Assembly (NCBI RefSeq): GCF_963576675.1
Contig: NC_088915.1
Location: 31,029,501 to 31,093,500 of the forward strand
From: Euphorbia lathyris
Lineage: Eukaryota > Streptophyta > Magnoliopsida > Malpighiales > Euphorbiaceae
Length of the DNA stretch: 64,000 nucleotides
Direction of reading: 5' to 3'
Shown here piece by piece: positions 46,749-58,382 of this stretch. The position numbers and the translations under genes were made by a program. Below the pieces are notes generated by a model. It had not been told where the DNA came from. It made no database searches and worked only from the letters and a program-made list of their open reading frames with translations. Each line of letters starts with the position of its first letter. Within the stretch, counting starts at the first letter, position 1.

Positions 46749-49700
46749 ATGAAATATATATAGTAATTAAAAATCTTTCACTGAGCCGAGCTCTATCAAG
46801 CCGAGCTTTATTCGAGCTTTAACTGAGCCGAGTTCGAATAGTTTGCGAACTACCAAGGCTCGTTTACACCTCTAACACTACTAATTGTGCAAACAAGTAC
46901 CAAATAAATAGGATTTATTTCACAAATTCCATGAAGTAATGGTTTACCATGCAAAGAAAATGTTTTTGTGCATCTGAGTATATTTTACTGCCCAGAAAAG
47001 TACTTTTTGGATTGAAACTTCAACACTTCAAGTACAATGTAAATTTGTTGTGTATTTTAAAGATATAGCATGTTTCATTCTTCTAGTTTTACTTGAATGT
47101 TCTTATTGTATGTTCACGGCATCATAGAGTTTTTTTTTTTTTTTTTTTTCCAAAATTTATTTTAGGTGGGTTTGCATAGCTTTAACAACTATAGTCATTA
47201 GAGGGGCAGTCCTCCCACTTGTGGTAAATCAACTGAAAGCTACTTCACAACTCACCGTAAGTTATCTTATGTTGCTACTGCATATTCCTGTTCAGTCCTC
47301 TTATTTGCATTGTTCGCTGGTATTTTGTTGTAAATGTCTGGCTTGTATGTGCAAATTGTAGTGTAAAATTTGTTCCTTATTTGACACTTGCTCTCACACA
47401 TATTATAGATTTTTTTATGGTCTTCTAGCATATTTGTTTGATTGCTTAGGATGCTGATGCTTGCTGCTTCTTTCTCTATCTCTATATGTTTAGTTCTAAT
47501 TTTCAAGGGTTGGAAAAGAATTTTACATTCTGGAAAAAACAAGAAATTATTTTCCACATTTTTAGAATATTTTTTTATTTACTATTAACTTATTTCTTTT
47601 AAAATACTAGAAAAGGAGGAAAATATTTCATTACTTTTTGTAAACGAACAAAGCTTTAATGTTGTCTCTTTGAAATTTTACTTGTTTTATATTTTTTTTA
47701 AAGTCTCACCTCTTTGTTATTCTCTTCTTTTTCTATTATGTTCCCAGATGCTTGTTATTCGCTTTTTAGAAGTTTCAAACTTTAGTATTGAGCTGCTGGA
47801 ACTTCTACAATTATGATGCTTCTGAAGTTGTTTACAATTGCTAATTTGCTAAAGAAATCAAATTTCTACCATTATTTATAGGTTCACTTCTTCTTGTTCT
47901 ACGCTTTTGTTGTGCATCTTCATTTTGATGCCTAGTCCAATAGATTACTCTATGTTTGTTTCTTTGTTTTCTTTATCTTTTTTGTAGCATCTATGATTAT
48001 ACTGCTTCACATTGCTTCACTGACAAGATTGATGTCAAATATACCGTACCTTGATCAAACTGTTCCAGGATTCTGATTACCAAAACATTTGTTGCAGCAT
48101 GTGTACCTGCATTGTTGTGTTAATTAATTCTTGCATCCATATCACATGAATACTGTCACAAGAATTGTTGTTTCATACTTAACTTTGTTTAATAGCAACA
48201 TAATTTTTTTTTTCCATGTTGCAGCTAATGAGACCACGTTTGGAGGAGATACAACAAAAGATAAAAGATGGGGTATGATAGTTGTCACTTCTCTAATTAT
48301 CCTATCATTTATAACATGGTTTACATGCTATTTGGAGATGATAAACTTACACCTTTTGCTAATTATTTTATCACCTTCTACGCCTGTTTTGTTGCATAAT
48401 CTTTTAACCAGTATCGTTTAAATGATAACTTACACAAAGAAAAAGTTTATATTGAATCTCATGATTTAGGTTTATGATATTTTAGTTAGGTATATGATAT
48501 TTTATATTGAATCTCATCAGCGATGAAACCTATTATATGTGAAACTTGCAATGTTTATAATCTTGTGGTTATCAACTTATCATTTTTGTTATGGTATTTG
48601 TCAGCTAAGAAATACAGGTCACTTTCTTTGAATGAAGGATGCCATCTGAAAAATGTTCTGCTTCTGCCTTTTTGGCCTTGTTTATGATTTCCCTGTGTTC
48701 TTCTTGAGCACACTTACATAAAATGCTGTCCAAGTAAATGCTTTATTTGGGAACTTCCTTTCTCACACATGCTTTCTCTCACTCATAATTCAGGGCTTGG
48801 ATATGTATGATGGCAACAAACAAATGCAGATGCTTTTCAAAGAGTAAGCAATCTTTTCTGCGTGCTTGTAAGAAAATCAATTCCAAAAATTCATATGGCC
48901 TTTTTGATGACTTAATACTAGATCTTCATGTTGGATGCTCCATAAACTTCAGATGCTGATAGATAAGTTATAGGACTCATGCTATATTAATGATTGCTGT
49001 TTTTATGAAACATCATTGAGTGGTTCTTGTAATTGTGAGAACTTCAGCAATGTCTTTTAACCAGAAGGCTGCATGATATAAGAAGGGATTAGTAACTATA
49101 TGTGGTACTAATGGAAGCACCATTTAGCAATTTACTAGGTAATCATGTATGGTTCATAAACTAATCACTAATTCCTTATTAAACTGTCATTTTATATACA
49201 AGATTGATAAATTCAGTGAAACTACCTTTGGTTGTATCTGGCTTAGTTTGAACAATGATGTACTTTATGCATAAGCGGCCAAGATGTTTTGCTTACTTGC
49301 CAGTTGTATGATAAACTATGATATGAGCAAACGCTATGTAGATATTATATAGATAGCTATAACTTTGGAATGTCCAAATTTTTTATTTAAAAAATAAAAA
49401 TAGATGAAATATTTAGCCTTTCTTGGTGTCATCACTTGTATTTTATAACTAGATAGTAGTGGATGGTATTGTTGTTGTGATTTTTTTTACTATATCTTTC
49501 TGACTTAAATCATGAGGTTGTACTATTATTTTAGCCTGCTTTTATGATTTTTGATTCCTTGATCTATTTTGGCTCATATATTTTTTGGGAAATTGCAGAT
49601 ATGGTGTGACTCCTTTCACACCAATGAAGGGGCTCTTTATTCAAGGTCCCATCTTTATCTCTTTCTTCTTAGCGGTAATTACTTAACACAGTTTTCTTTT

Positions 49701-50845
49701 CCTTTTTCTTTCTAATATTGGAAACAGCGTAAAATGAAGCAAAACTGATGGAATGATCATGATCTAATTTTTCCAGGTCTCAAACATGGCAGAAAAGGTG
49801 CCATCGTTTAAAACTGGTGGAGCATATTGGTTCCTTGATTTGAGTACTCCTGATACTCTATACATCTTACCGGTTTTAACAGCATTAACATTCTGGATAA
49901 CTGTGGAGGTATGCCCATGTTGACTGTTTTATTTGTCTAGAATTTATTGTGTTCTTCTCCATCTTGCTCTACTCAGCTTTGCTCAATGCTCCTTTGTAGC
50001 TCACTTTTAATTTACTACATTATATCTCCTCAGTACAACATGCAAGAGGGTCTGGAAGGAAATCCAATTGCTGGTACCATGAAAAACGTATCTAGGGGCC
50101 TTGCTGTTTTGACAGTTCCCTTGACCATTGGATTCCCTAAGGTAATATTGTGTGAGGAAGTGATGCATCTTTGTAACATGCATCCATTATGGATTAATTA
50201 TAATGTTCACTTTCCTTAAGTTCGCCATGTCGATGTTATTTTGAGATCATGTTTTCATTGTTAATTAGCAATGCTGTGTACGCACTTCCATATAAGGATA
50301 TGCTTTCTTCTTAATGAATATGTTACAAATCAGGCAAATAATTAAGTTGGCTCCTATTTTACTTGCAGGCTATATTTTGTTATTGGGTAACATCCAACAT
50401 ATTCTCGCTCGCCTATGGCATGGGTGAGTTTTGATTCTAATCATGAGCAATCAGCATTTTTATTATCAAACTGTTGTCTGCTTGTATTTCATCATGAAGT
50501 AACAAAGTTGAGGGAAGAAAGTCGAAACTGTTGTGATTGCCTAACTATTTATTTCTGTGTTGCCTATTACTTTCAGCACTTAAGGTTCCAGGGGTGAAGA
50601 AGTTCTTGGGCCTTCCTAAAATGCCTGTTACTCCTCCAGCAAGTAGTGCTTCGCAGCCGTCTTTCAGTCTTTCCTCGATACTGAAGCAAATCTCAGCAGC
50701 ACAAAATCCTTCGACAGCATCACCACCTGTTGAATCAACATCCAAGGTTCCCGATCAAAGAATATCACCAAATTCAGTTATGAGTCAGAGGATTAGAAGT
50801 CTGGAGAAACAAGTGAAGGGAAGAAAGAAAAACAAGAAGAGGTGA
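45654..50845 (+). CDS. OXA1: OXA1 copy 2: mitochondrial inner-membrane insertase, ancestral-like
   Basis: Nine exons: 45654-46135, 47166-47256, 48225-48272, 48794-48843, 49599-49674, 49777-49908, 50034-50141, 50369-50423, 50577-50845 (436 aa). GT/AG throughout and in phase, with the same exon boundaries as copy 1. N-terminal presequence with Arg/Ser/Thr; OXA1 domain with LMRPRLEEIQQK, PFTPMKGLFIQGPIFISFF, NMAEKVPSFKTGG, EGLEGNPIAGTMK and AIFCYWVTSNIFSLAYGM; basic C-terminal tail. These match Arabidopsis OXA1 (recalled) better than copy 1 does, so this is probably the copy with the standard insertase role. Intron 1 is 1030 bases against 349 in copy 1 because of minisatellite and other insertions. 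Exon 9 lacks the eight residues GLTDRRQA present in copy 1. Confidence 0.92.
46230..46545. repeat. Two minisatellites in OXA1 copy 2 intron 1
   Basis: Three units of about 32 bases (catatatgcatagaataacc...) at 46230-46312, then four units of 54 bases (cacatgagtttaacatattt...) starting at 46337, 46391, 46445 and 46499. Both are absent from copy 1. A (TA)n tract follows at 46717. Confidence 0.8.
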
Positions 50846-51373
50846 TTTTCAAATTTTAGTAATGACGCATAAGTTATAATTAGAAATGAGGTTTCACTGC
50901 GATTGTAGTGAGTGTTGTATTCTCCAATTTTCCAAGAAAAAACAGTATTCATATAATTATTAGATGGGCATGGTTGAGTCCCATTTATCCGAATAAATTG
51001 ACGAATTTTAGTTACACTTAAATTTTGAAGTATTTATAGTTGGATTGGCAATTATGTTACTGAAGTGATAATATATACCTAGTTTTGGTTGTATTAGTAT
51101 GGATATGTGACTAAGTGCAAAACATCAGATGTAGAGTTGGAAACTTGAAGTTTTTTTTTATGTAGCTGAAATTTTGAGTGATGTAAATGTAATGCTTCAT
51201 GTTCATGATTATTTGTACTTGAAGCTATTTATAGTATTGGGTTGAACTCTGGTGAGATGCATGATAGATGAGGTGTTTTAGCATACCTTTTTTTTAAAGG
51301 GTCAAAACTGATTTAATTGATAGATCTTTTTACATATTGAGACCAATTACAATATCTTTACCGAACTAGACGG
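50846..51373. other. OXA1 copy 2 3' flank
   Basis: Duplicate of the copy 1 flank to about 51280; no gene. It is then interrupted by inserted DNA, and the match to copy 1 resumes at 53716. Confidence 0.5.
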
Positions 51374-52795
51374 GTAAATTTCATCTATGGTGTACAACAT
51401 TTATCCTAAATCATACTTTGGTGTACAAACTTTAATTTGTCACACTAATATATACGTACTTAGGGGTGATCTTCCACTGTGGTGTATAGCCTGTAAAAAT
51501 GACCGGTCAATGCTCAGTCAACGCGCCACCTCAGCATTGACCGGTCAAAAAGTAAAAAAAACCAACTACTTAATATAAAATTACTTTTATACCCTTATCT
51601 CTCCTTTTATTCATCTTCTCCTCTCCGTTGCTTCCTCTCTCTTCAAATTTCTCTCTCTAACCTCTTTATCTCTTACATTAAAGTCCTTGAGAGCTTGTTT
51701 GAGATTAGCACCCAACTTTGATAGTTTGGGAATTCAAAATGTGTGAGTGGCGGAGAAAGAATTTGCAGCTTTTCTGCAATTATCTCGTCGACGCAAACTT
51801 TAATTTCTGCAGCAAACTTTAATTTCTCCTTTTATATGGGTAACTGCAAATCAGTGGATCGTGATCGGAAAGCCGATCTAGTGATTCACATATCGCAGTT
51901 TGAGCACAATCTTCTAGAACCGAAAGCTGCGAGAGATGAGTTGGGGAAATCTAAGGATCAATTGATGCAAAAGGTCAACGATGAGGAAGGCACATCAATG
52001 AAGCTGCAGGAAGAAGTTCGGCAATGGCTGGATTCTGCGCAAAATAAGCTGGAAGAAGCTGCTCAGCTAATTAGAGATGGTGAAAAAGAAATTGTCGAGA
52101 AAAGAAATCCTGGAGGGTTTCGACTGAAGAACCAACATTGCAGGTACTCTCTGGATAAAAGAGTCGCAGATATGAAGGGAGAAGTTGATAGTCTAAAGCA
52201 AAGTGGGTAATTTGATGTATTGGTTGAGAGAGTGTTCGTCGAACCAGATCATGTAGGCCTGCTTAAACAAGACATTGATGTCCTATGGAGTGCTAGGAAT
52301 GAGTTAATATGTTTGAAGAAGGCTTTGATGCGAAGAGTGAAAGAGGATATGAAGGGCTGATGAATGAAGCCACAAGAAAATGTTCGAGTTTGGTTCACAA
52401 AGGTAGATCTATTGATTATTGAGGTTGATAAGCTATTAAGAGATGCTCCAAAAGAAATTAAGAAAAGATTTCTCCAATTTGAAGAGAGCGGAAGAGGCTA
52501 GAGAGGGAGGAGTTAGAGATAGAAATTTGAAGAGAGAGAAAGAAATGGAGGGAAGAAGATGAATAAATGGAGAGAGGGGTGTAAAAGTAATTTTACATTA
52601 AGTGGTTGAATTTTTTTTGCTTTTTGACCGGTCAAAGCTGAGGTGGCGCGTTAGACCGGTCATTTTCACCGGTCGTACACCACAGTGGGAGGTCATCCCT
52701 AAGTACGTACATATTAATGTGACAAATTGAAGTTTGTACATCAAAGTGTGATTTAGGGTAAATGTTGTACACCATAGATGAAATTTACCCCAAAT
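51374..52795. mobile_element. Pack-type TIR element carrying an NLR coiled-coil fragment
   Basis: Inverted repeats of about 290 bases: left 51374-51670 (gggtaaatttcatctatggt, cttttatacc, ctctctct), right about 52495-52795 in reverse (accatagatgaaatttaccc). Flanking 9-mers gaactagac and aaattagac differ at two positions, a plausible old MULE-size target duplication. The interior holds host-like coding sequence rather than a transposase. One TIR of the family also occurs at 10071. Confidence 0.75.
51743..52210 (+). pseudogene. Captured coiled-coil fragment of a CC-NBS-LRR gene
   Basis: 155-codon frame; the natural start is probably MGNCKSVDRDRKADL (about 51835). Heptad-like helices follow (ARDELGKSKDQLMQKV, VRQWLDSAQNKLEEAAQL), then a segment of RPS5/RPS2 coiled-coil type (NQHCRYSLDKRVADMKGEVD). 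After a TAG at 52208 the frame continues with FDVLVERV, as in that family. A second, weaker copy of the helix block (WSARNELICLKK, VRVWFTKVDLLIIEVDKLL) occupies 52290-52450 with stops. No NB-ARC or LRR is present, so this is a fragment. Such fragments inside TIRs can be transcribed, but that cannot be seen here. Confidence 0.6.
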
Positions 52796-53084
52796 TAGAC
52801 ACTTTTATATTAGATTTTTTCAAAATACCCTTAGTATATATATATTATGGCTTAACCAATTCTTTCACTTCACCTTTCTGGCAAAACGCTTTATATTTAC
52901 TCATCATTATACAACAATTAAAATATATATTCAAAGAAGTTTTTATTTCTAACAAATCAAAAGATAAAAAAAAATCAAAAATTTCAATAGAAAATCATAA
53001 AGAAACTATGAAAATTAGAGAAGAATAAAGATAATGAAAAAAGAGGAGAGATATATTAATCGATGATATATATAGATTCTGCCT

Positions 53085-53520
53085 ACACAAACAGCGTAGT
53101 TGTTGCTTGGTGAGTCCCTTCGTTTGCTTTGTGTGCTCCTTCGGTTTCCGATAAATATATATCGGAAAGCGAAGAAGCGGGAAAGCGCCTAACTCAAGTG
53201 AAACTGACGGGCGGGGAATTTTAGAAAAGGAATTCCATTCTATATACGTCTTTTACAAACTTCCTCCTCCAATGCTGTTCTAAGGCGGCAAATGAATTCG
53301 TGCAGTCGACGCTATTTCATCTTCCCTTTGCGTTGAAGCGACTAAAGCCACATGTGGCCCACGCCTCCTATTTGTTCAGGGCGGGCGGCGTGAACTCTGA
53401 TTCGATCCGGGTATTCAATCCCGCCGCTGAGATGCTCAGTTGACTCCAGTGAAACTCTTTCGGGGTTGGGTTGGGAGTTAAGAAGCTGAGTCAAGCCCAG
53501 TAGTAGATGCAGACGTCAGA
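53085..53520. other. Candidate mitochondrial DNA insert (NUMT)
   Basis: About 435 bases that are clearly more GC-rich than the neighbours. It has the mixed text style of plant mitochondrial noncoding DNA (cggaaagcgaagaagcggga, gtgaactctgattcgatccg). No frame or TIR. The call rests on composition and style, not a match. Confidence 0.4.
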
Positions 53521-53715
53521 AGCAAGCTACTAAGAGTATTCTAGAAAAGTTAATTTTGAAAGTGTTAGTGAGTGTTGTAATGGATCTAAATATATATATT
53601 GGATCAGTTTTGTAATTTATCTTTTTTTTAATACTAAGGGTATTCTAGAAAAGTTAATTTTGAAAGTGTTTAGTGAGTGTTGTAATTGGTCGTTTTGTAA
53701 TTTATCTTTTTTTTA
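53521..53715. repeat. Direct duplication of about 100 bases
   Basis: gtattctagaaaagttaatt...tgtaatttatctttttttt occurs at 53536 and again at 53639. The second copy joins the resumed match to the copy 1 flank, so this may be a duplication made when the region was inserted. Confidence 0.6.
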
Positions 53716-54639
53716 ATCCTCTTAATCTTATTAAAGTTGATAGTTAAACTAGATTAAATAAAATTAAATGGCTTAAAAAATAATAATAATAAAATTATTC
53801 TTTATCATATTTGATCATGATTAAATATTTGTATTTTCTATTTTTTTTTTATTTCTATGTAGTATTAATGTCTTTAATATATAGTAATTTGATTTTTTTA
53901 GATACAGTAATTGTATAATTTTAATTTAAGGTTATAGAATTTATTTTATTAAAAAAAATAAATAAAAAATATTGTAGAAATTATAAAAAAAATAAGAGAG
54001 ATAAAATTATGGATGAACTTTTTATTTTTAATGAATTTTATGGATATAATAAAAAAATAATTTTGAAAATTTCATCTAGATTAATAATTATTAAATAATA
54101 TTTAATATGAATTTAAATTTTTTATACTGGATTAATTTCAAATAGATGCTTTGTGGTTCCACGAATTTGTAGATGAATACATATGATATTTTTCGTTACA
54201 AATGCAACCATGTGGTTTGCGCTGTTACCAAAATCAAGGTAAATGGATGAAATCAGTTAAGTGGATAACGTGGCAGAGGGATATTTTGGAGAGAAAATTT
54301 TGACCTTCTTCTTGTTCTTCTTCTTCAAATTCCAGCGTTTTAAGAATGCTGAAAAATCCATTGGAACGCTGGAATTCCAGCGTTCAATATGCAGCAGAAA
54401 ACAAAAAAAAAAAGATTACAAACTCTAATTTCATATATCCTCTACGTTTATCATACCCAAATATACCCTTGCCTTAACATTGATCAACTAGTAGATCAAA
54501 TAATCGTTCATCATATCATATCATATTGGTAATTGACAACGTCACATGGTATCATCAAATATCCATGAATCCATTTAATGATGAAAAATGGTTTTCATTA
54601 CACAAGAGAGTACCTCGACTTTTCTCCTCTATTATATAT
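53716..54639. other. Resumed OXA1 duplicate flank, then gene-free DNA
   Basis: 53716-53960 matches 16495-16650 in the copy 1 flank. 54130-54300 resembles one end of a MULE-type MITE. At 54330-54395 a partial palindrome (aattccagcgtt / aacgctggaatt) occurs. No gene. Confidence 0.4.
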
Positions 54640-55126
54640 TTTAACCAAAACTGACTAAAATATTTTCGATAAGAATTGATCACTCATGACTACATAGTGG
54701 GCTGCTTTTCTTACCACTCGTCTTGCTTCTTCTTTGTGTTCAGGTAGGATCCCTGACTTAAGATACTTGAGGAGGTGGATTGGTGAATCCTCCTTTGTTG
54801 GTTGGAGCTATCATTGTGATGACTTCTTTGGCAAATGCATGTTTTGTTTTGACTTTAAATAGGCAAGTGAGGGTCTTCCAGTGATCAGGACTAGAGGCAG
54901 ATTTGGCTAAGTGATCTGCTTCTGCATTAGATCCTCATCGCACATGCACCATTTTCCATTTCACCTATTTTTCTTCCATGGCATGGATCGGATTACGAAC
55001 TTCCTCAACATATAGATGTCGAGTTTCGTCTTTAACAACATAATCTTTGGTGAGTTGGTTGACTACTAGTTGAGAATCACTATATATCACAATTCGTTTC
55101 GGAGCTATCTCTTTCAATAACAATAG

Positions 55127-55995
55127 TCACAATATTACTGCTTCATATTCTGTTGCATTGTTAGTGGAAGGAAAGGCGAGCTTCACTGTATATTGGATTT
55201 TGATGAACTTTGGACCTCTTATAACAACACCAATCCCTCCTCCTTCAGCAGATGATGCCCCGTTAGTGTACATTGTCCACTCTTCTTTTCTTGCTTTGGG
55301 TGAATCACGAGTCTCTTCTGTGAACTCGTTGATGAAGTCTGCCAATACTTAACTTTTGAGGGCAGGTCTTTCCTCATAACGGATATCAAATTCCCCTAGC
55401 CGTATAGATAATTCCATCAATCTCTCTGACATTTTTAGCTTCTGCAATACTTTTCCCATTGGGATACTATTCCATACTATTATAGTATGTGCTTGGAGTC
55501 CACTTCATATTAATAGCTGACAGAAATAAAGTCCGAGACAGATGGAGGTTGTCCCAAACGCAATGGCCATCTCATCCAGCTTCGAATATCGAGTTTCTGC
55601 ATCTTTCAACATTTTACTGACATAGTAGATGGAAAATTATTGTCGTTCTTCTTCCAGGATTACTACTGTGCAAACGACTTTATCGTTGACGGATACAAGT
55701 CTTCTCCCAAGTTTGGCCTACTAACTAAAGGAGGTTGAGTCATGAACTGTTGTATGCCCTCAAAGGCCTATTGACAGTCTGGTGTCCACTCGAATGCCTT
55801 TTTCTTTTTTATTACCTCGTAAAAAGGTAGGCATAGTTTGACTGAACATGAAATGAACCGCCCTAAGGCTATGATCTGCCTATTTAACCTTTGCACTTCT
55901 TTAACATTCTGTAGTGTTTTCATCTCGAATACTGCCTTTACTTTATCCAAATTCGCCTTTCTGGCTGATGACTTGGACATATCAATCAGCTCCAT
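55127..55995 (-). pseudogene. Element D RT tail and RNase H, broken
   Basis: KVKAVFEMKTLQNVKEVQRL and ALGRFISCS (RT connection region) and FEWTPDCQ (55768). After several stops comes an RNase H with WTMYTNGASSAEGGGIGVV (about 55280), whose first catalytic Asp is Asn. The start (MELIDMSKSSARKANLDK) is gag sequence joined directly to RT by a deletion. Confidence 0.75.
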
Positions 55996-56052
55996 GAGAG
56001 TTTCCGGGAGATTTGTGACTAGGTCTTCCCTTAGTATTTCGCATGTGGTATT

Positions 56053-56355
56053 TCAAATCACTGCTTCTATGATGGTGTTGAGATCAACTCGTGTTATTTG
56101 TACGCATAGTTGGTTGAATTTATCGACATATTCCTTCAAGGGTTGATCTTCGCCTTGTACCAAATCATACAGTCTTCTATAAGCTACCATCAGAGGAATG
56201 CACTCGGAAAATTTAGCACAAAATCCATGGCTTAGCTGCTCCCACCCATCAATCGACCTTGGAGTAAGAGATTGGAACCAGTCAAACATCGGACCTTTGA
56301 GGATTGTGGAGAAAACTCTACATGTGATCCCTTCATTGGTGTCACAAACATCCAT
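56053..56355 (-). pseudogene. Element D Gag core
   Basis: GPMFDWFQSLTPRSIDGWEQ, then LKEYVDKFNQLCVQI, aligning with C Gag (PAYDWFQSLPPGSIDGW, LREYVDNFNKLCI). It is bounded by stops and frameshifts. Confidence 0.8.
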
Positions 56356-56737
56356 TAGTTCTTTTCATTAGCGAGCGCATGGGCCTCTGGATTACCTTCT
56401 CCCTTATATTGGGGGTAGAGTGGGAGCTTTAAACCTTCGATCTCTCTTATAACTTAAGATCTGTAAGGAGAATGGAGAATCTCTGTGAGATGGAGTTTTT
56501 CGAATATCCATACCTAGCCAAGGTATCCAATACTTTCATGTCTATCTCATTATCCATTCCTTCCACGTTGGAGGTTTGGAGAGTAGAATAGTCAGCTATT
56601 CTACTTCCTGACATGTCTACTATTGGTTGTGATCTTATGGTGACATTAGAAGCTAGCGGATCTCTATTATGTTGCAGTCTTTGTCCTATAATTGGATCAA
56701 ATAACCTTAATTCTCTCTGAACCTCGGGGAATAATTC

Positions 56738-57301
56738 TCACCGGATACCATATCGATCAATGACTCTGGATTGTGTTGTTGTTGATTCGACATTATGGGA
56801 GGGCGGAGGATTCATCTTTCTTGGAGGCATATAAGAGGAGTATGCTGGCATGGATCTTAAGATTTCACCTCCTTGGAGGATAAGTGGTGCACTGGTGTAG
56901 AGATGCTCACCTAGCCTGGAGATGGGACTCTTGTTGCCTGATCTTAGGAACACACTTCCAGGTTGTACATTCACAAGAAGATGAGTTTGGGCTCGGGCGG
57001 ACGCTGCGAGTTTGTTAGCAATGTCAGCGAATATCGCAATTAAGTTGTTCCCTGCTTCTTGGCTCATATTGGCGGCAATGACACCTCCTACCTCATTAAG
57101 GAATGTACGAGGGGATGCTTCATCTATATTCTCCACTATGACAACATTAGAAATGGGAACCGTTAAATGGAAAGGCAATGGCATATTATTACGTGTGGTA
57201 GGTATGATAGAATTCCCCGTAGTAGGAATTGCAAGGAACCCAATAGTGGGTGTATCAGAAATCCCAATAATAGGAGGATTTGGTAGTCCATTAGATGTCA
57301 T
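56738..57301 (-). pseudogene. Element D Gag N-terminal part
   Basis: 187 residues from ATG at 57301: repeated short segments (PPIIGISDTPTIGF, IPTTGNSIIPTTRN), then SQEAGNNLIAIFADIANKL and a Pro-rich end. It is open, then lost in stops toward 56355. It matches C's N-terminal region in position but not closely in sequence. Confidence 0.6.
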
Positions 57302-57353
57302 TTTGTTCGTGGTGAAACTCTCTTATTCAGAGCTCCACGCTCACCACATCAGT

Positions 57354-57846
57354 TGATAATAGTGTAAACTTCCTTGGCCAGAATCTCTTCCATGTATGGT
57401 GCCATTAGGATCGGCAGGGGACACTCTGATGCCAAAGTTAGTATACTATTTAGGAATAATAAGAGTAATTGACAAGAGTTTGGGGAGAATCAGTGAGCAT
57501 ACCTAGAATACCGAGTTTGGGTATTTATGTAGATTTTTATAACCTTTTGGCAGTAATGATGTTATATTCGAACATTCATATCATTACTACTCTTAACGAC
57601 TATTTGTCATTTAAGTATATTTATTCCAATTTATGAGTGGCTTTAAAGGTGCCCCTTGGTATTCTTGGAACCTTCAAGGTGTATGTATGCTTTCCTTAAG
57701 GACAAGGGCATGTCTCTTTCACTCGCTCTCATCATGGCGTATCTTGAGTTGGCATGTATCATGGTCCACATAGCATGACATAATGCTGGAGACTCATTCC
57801 TTCCTTTTATTATTATACATTTGCCTCAATGATAACATTGTTATCA
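57354..57846 (-). repeat. 5' LTR of element D
   Basis: On the minus strand it starts TGATAACAATG and ends ACTATTATCA. Length 493, near C's 509. The other LTR is not in the window. Confidence 0.65.
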
Positions 57847-57884
57847 GTAAGGTAAGATTATATATAAAATTAAAATTACTATAC

Positions 57885-58382
57885 GGCTTAATACATCATT
57901 TGCCCCTTGAACTTTCAAAGTGTCTCGATAGCTCCCTGAACTTGCATAAAATGTTCAGTTAGCTCCCTGAACTTGCATAAAATGTAATCAATTAATCACT
58001 CGGTCATAAAAAAAAAATAAGTTAAATGCGGAAGATATGTTGCACGTATCTTAAAGAAGTAAAACGACCAAGATTGGAGTATGCGATTATGATATTAGAG
58101 AAGAAAATGTTTTATAGTTAAATAAGTAAGAAATTCTTTTTTACATGTTTTAATCTATTTTGTGAAGTATGTAATAACATTCTAAGGTACGTGTAACATA
58201 TCTTCCGCATTTGACTTATTTTTTTACAATCGAATGATTAATTGATTACATTTTACGCAAGTTTAAAGGGCTAACTGAACATTTTATACAAATCCAGGGG
58301 CTATCGAGACACTTTGAAAGTTCAGGGGGCCAATCAACCATTTTGAACAAATTCAGTGGATGGGCAAATGATATATTAAACC
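57885..58382. mobile_element. TIR element (498 bp, MULE-type MITE)
   Basis: Long inverted ends (ggcttaatacatcatttgcc / ggcaaatgatatattaaacc) and an inner inverted block (gcggaagatatgtt / aacatatcttccgc). Flanking ttactatac and ttactatta agree at 7 of 9 bases. Confidence 0.7.

Larger units (their letters stand above)
54640..57846 (-). mobile_element. Element D: deleted Tat-type Gypsy element
   Basis: 5' LTR 57354-57846 (493 bases, minus strand). A site ACTGATGTGGTGAGCGTGG beside it resembles that of element C. Then come gag pieces, a large deletion, the RT tail, an RNase H of the dual-RNase-H Tat lineage, and pol sequence to about 54640. The 3' part with integrase and second LTR is missing. 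Confidence 0.75.

Noticed and set aside
51743..52210. Functional disease-resistance gene
   Set aside because: Only the coiled-coil region is present, with a stop and no NB-ARC or LRR; it sits inside a TIR element.
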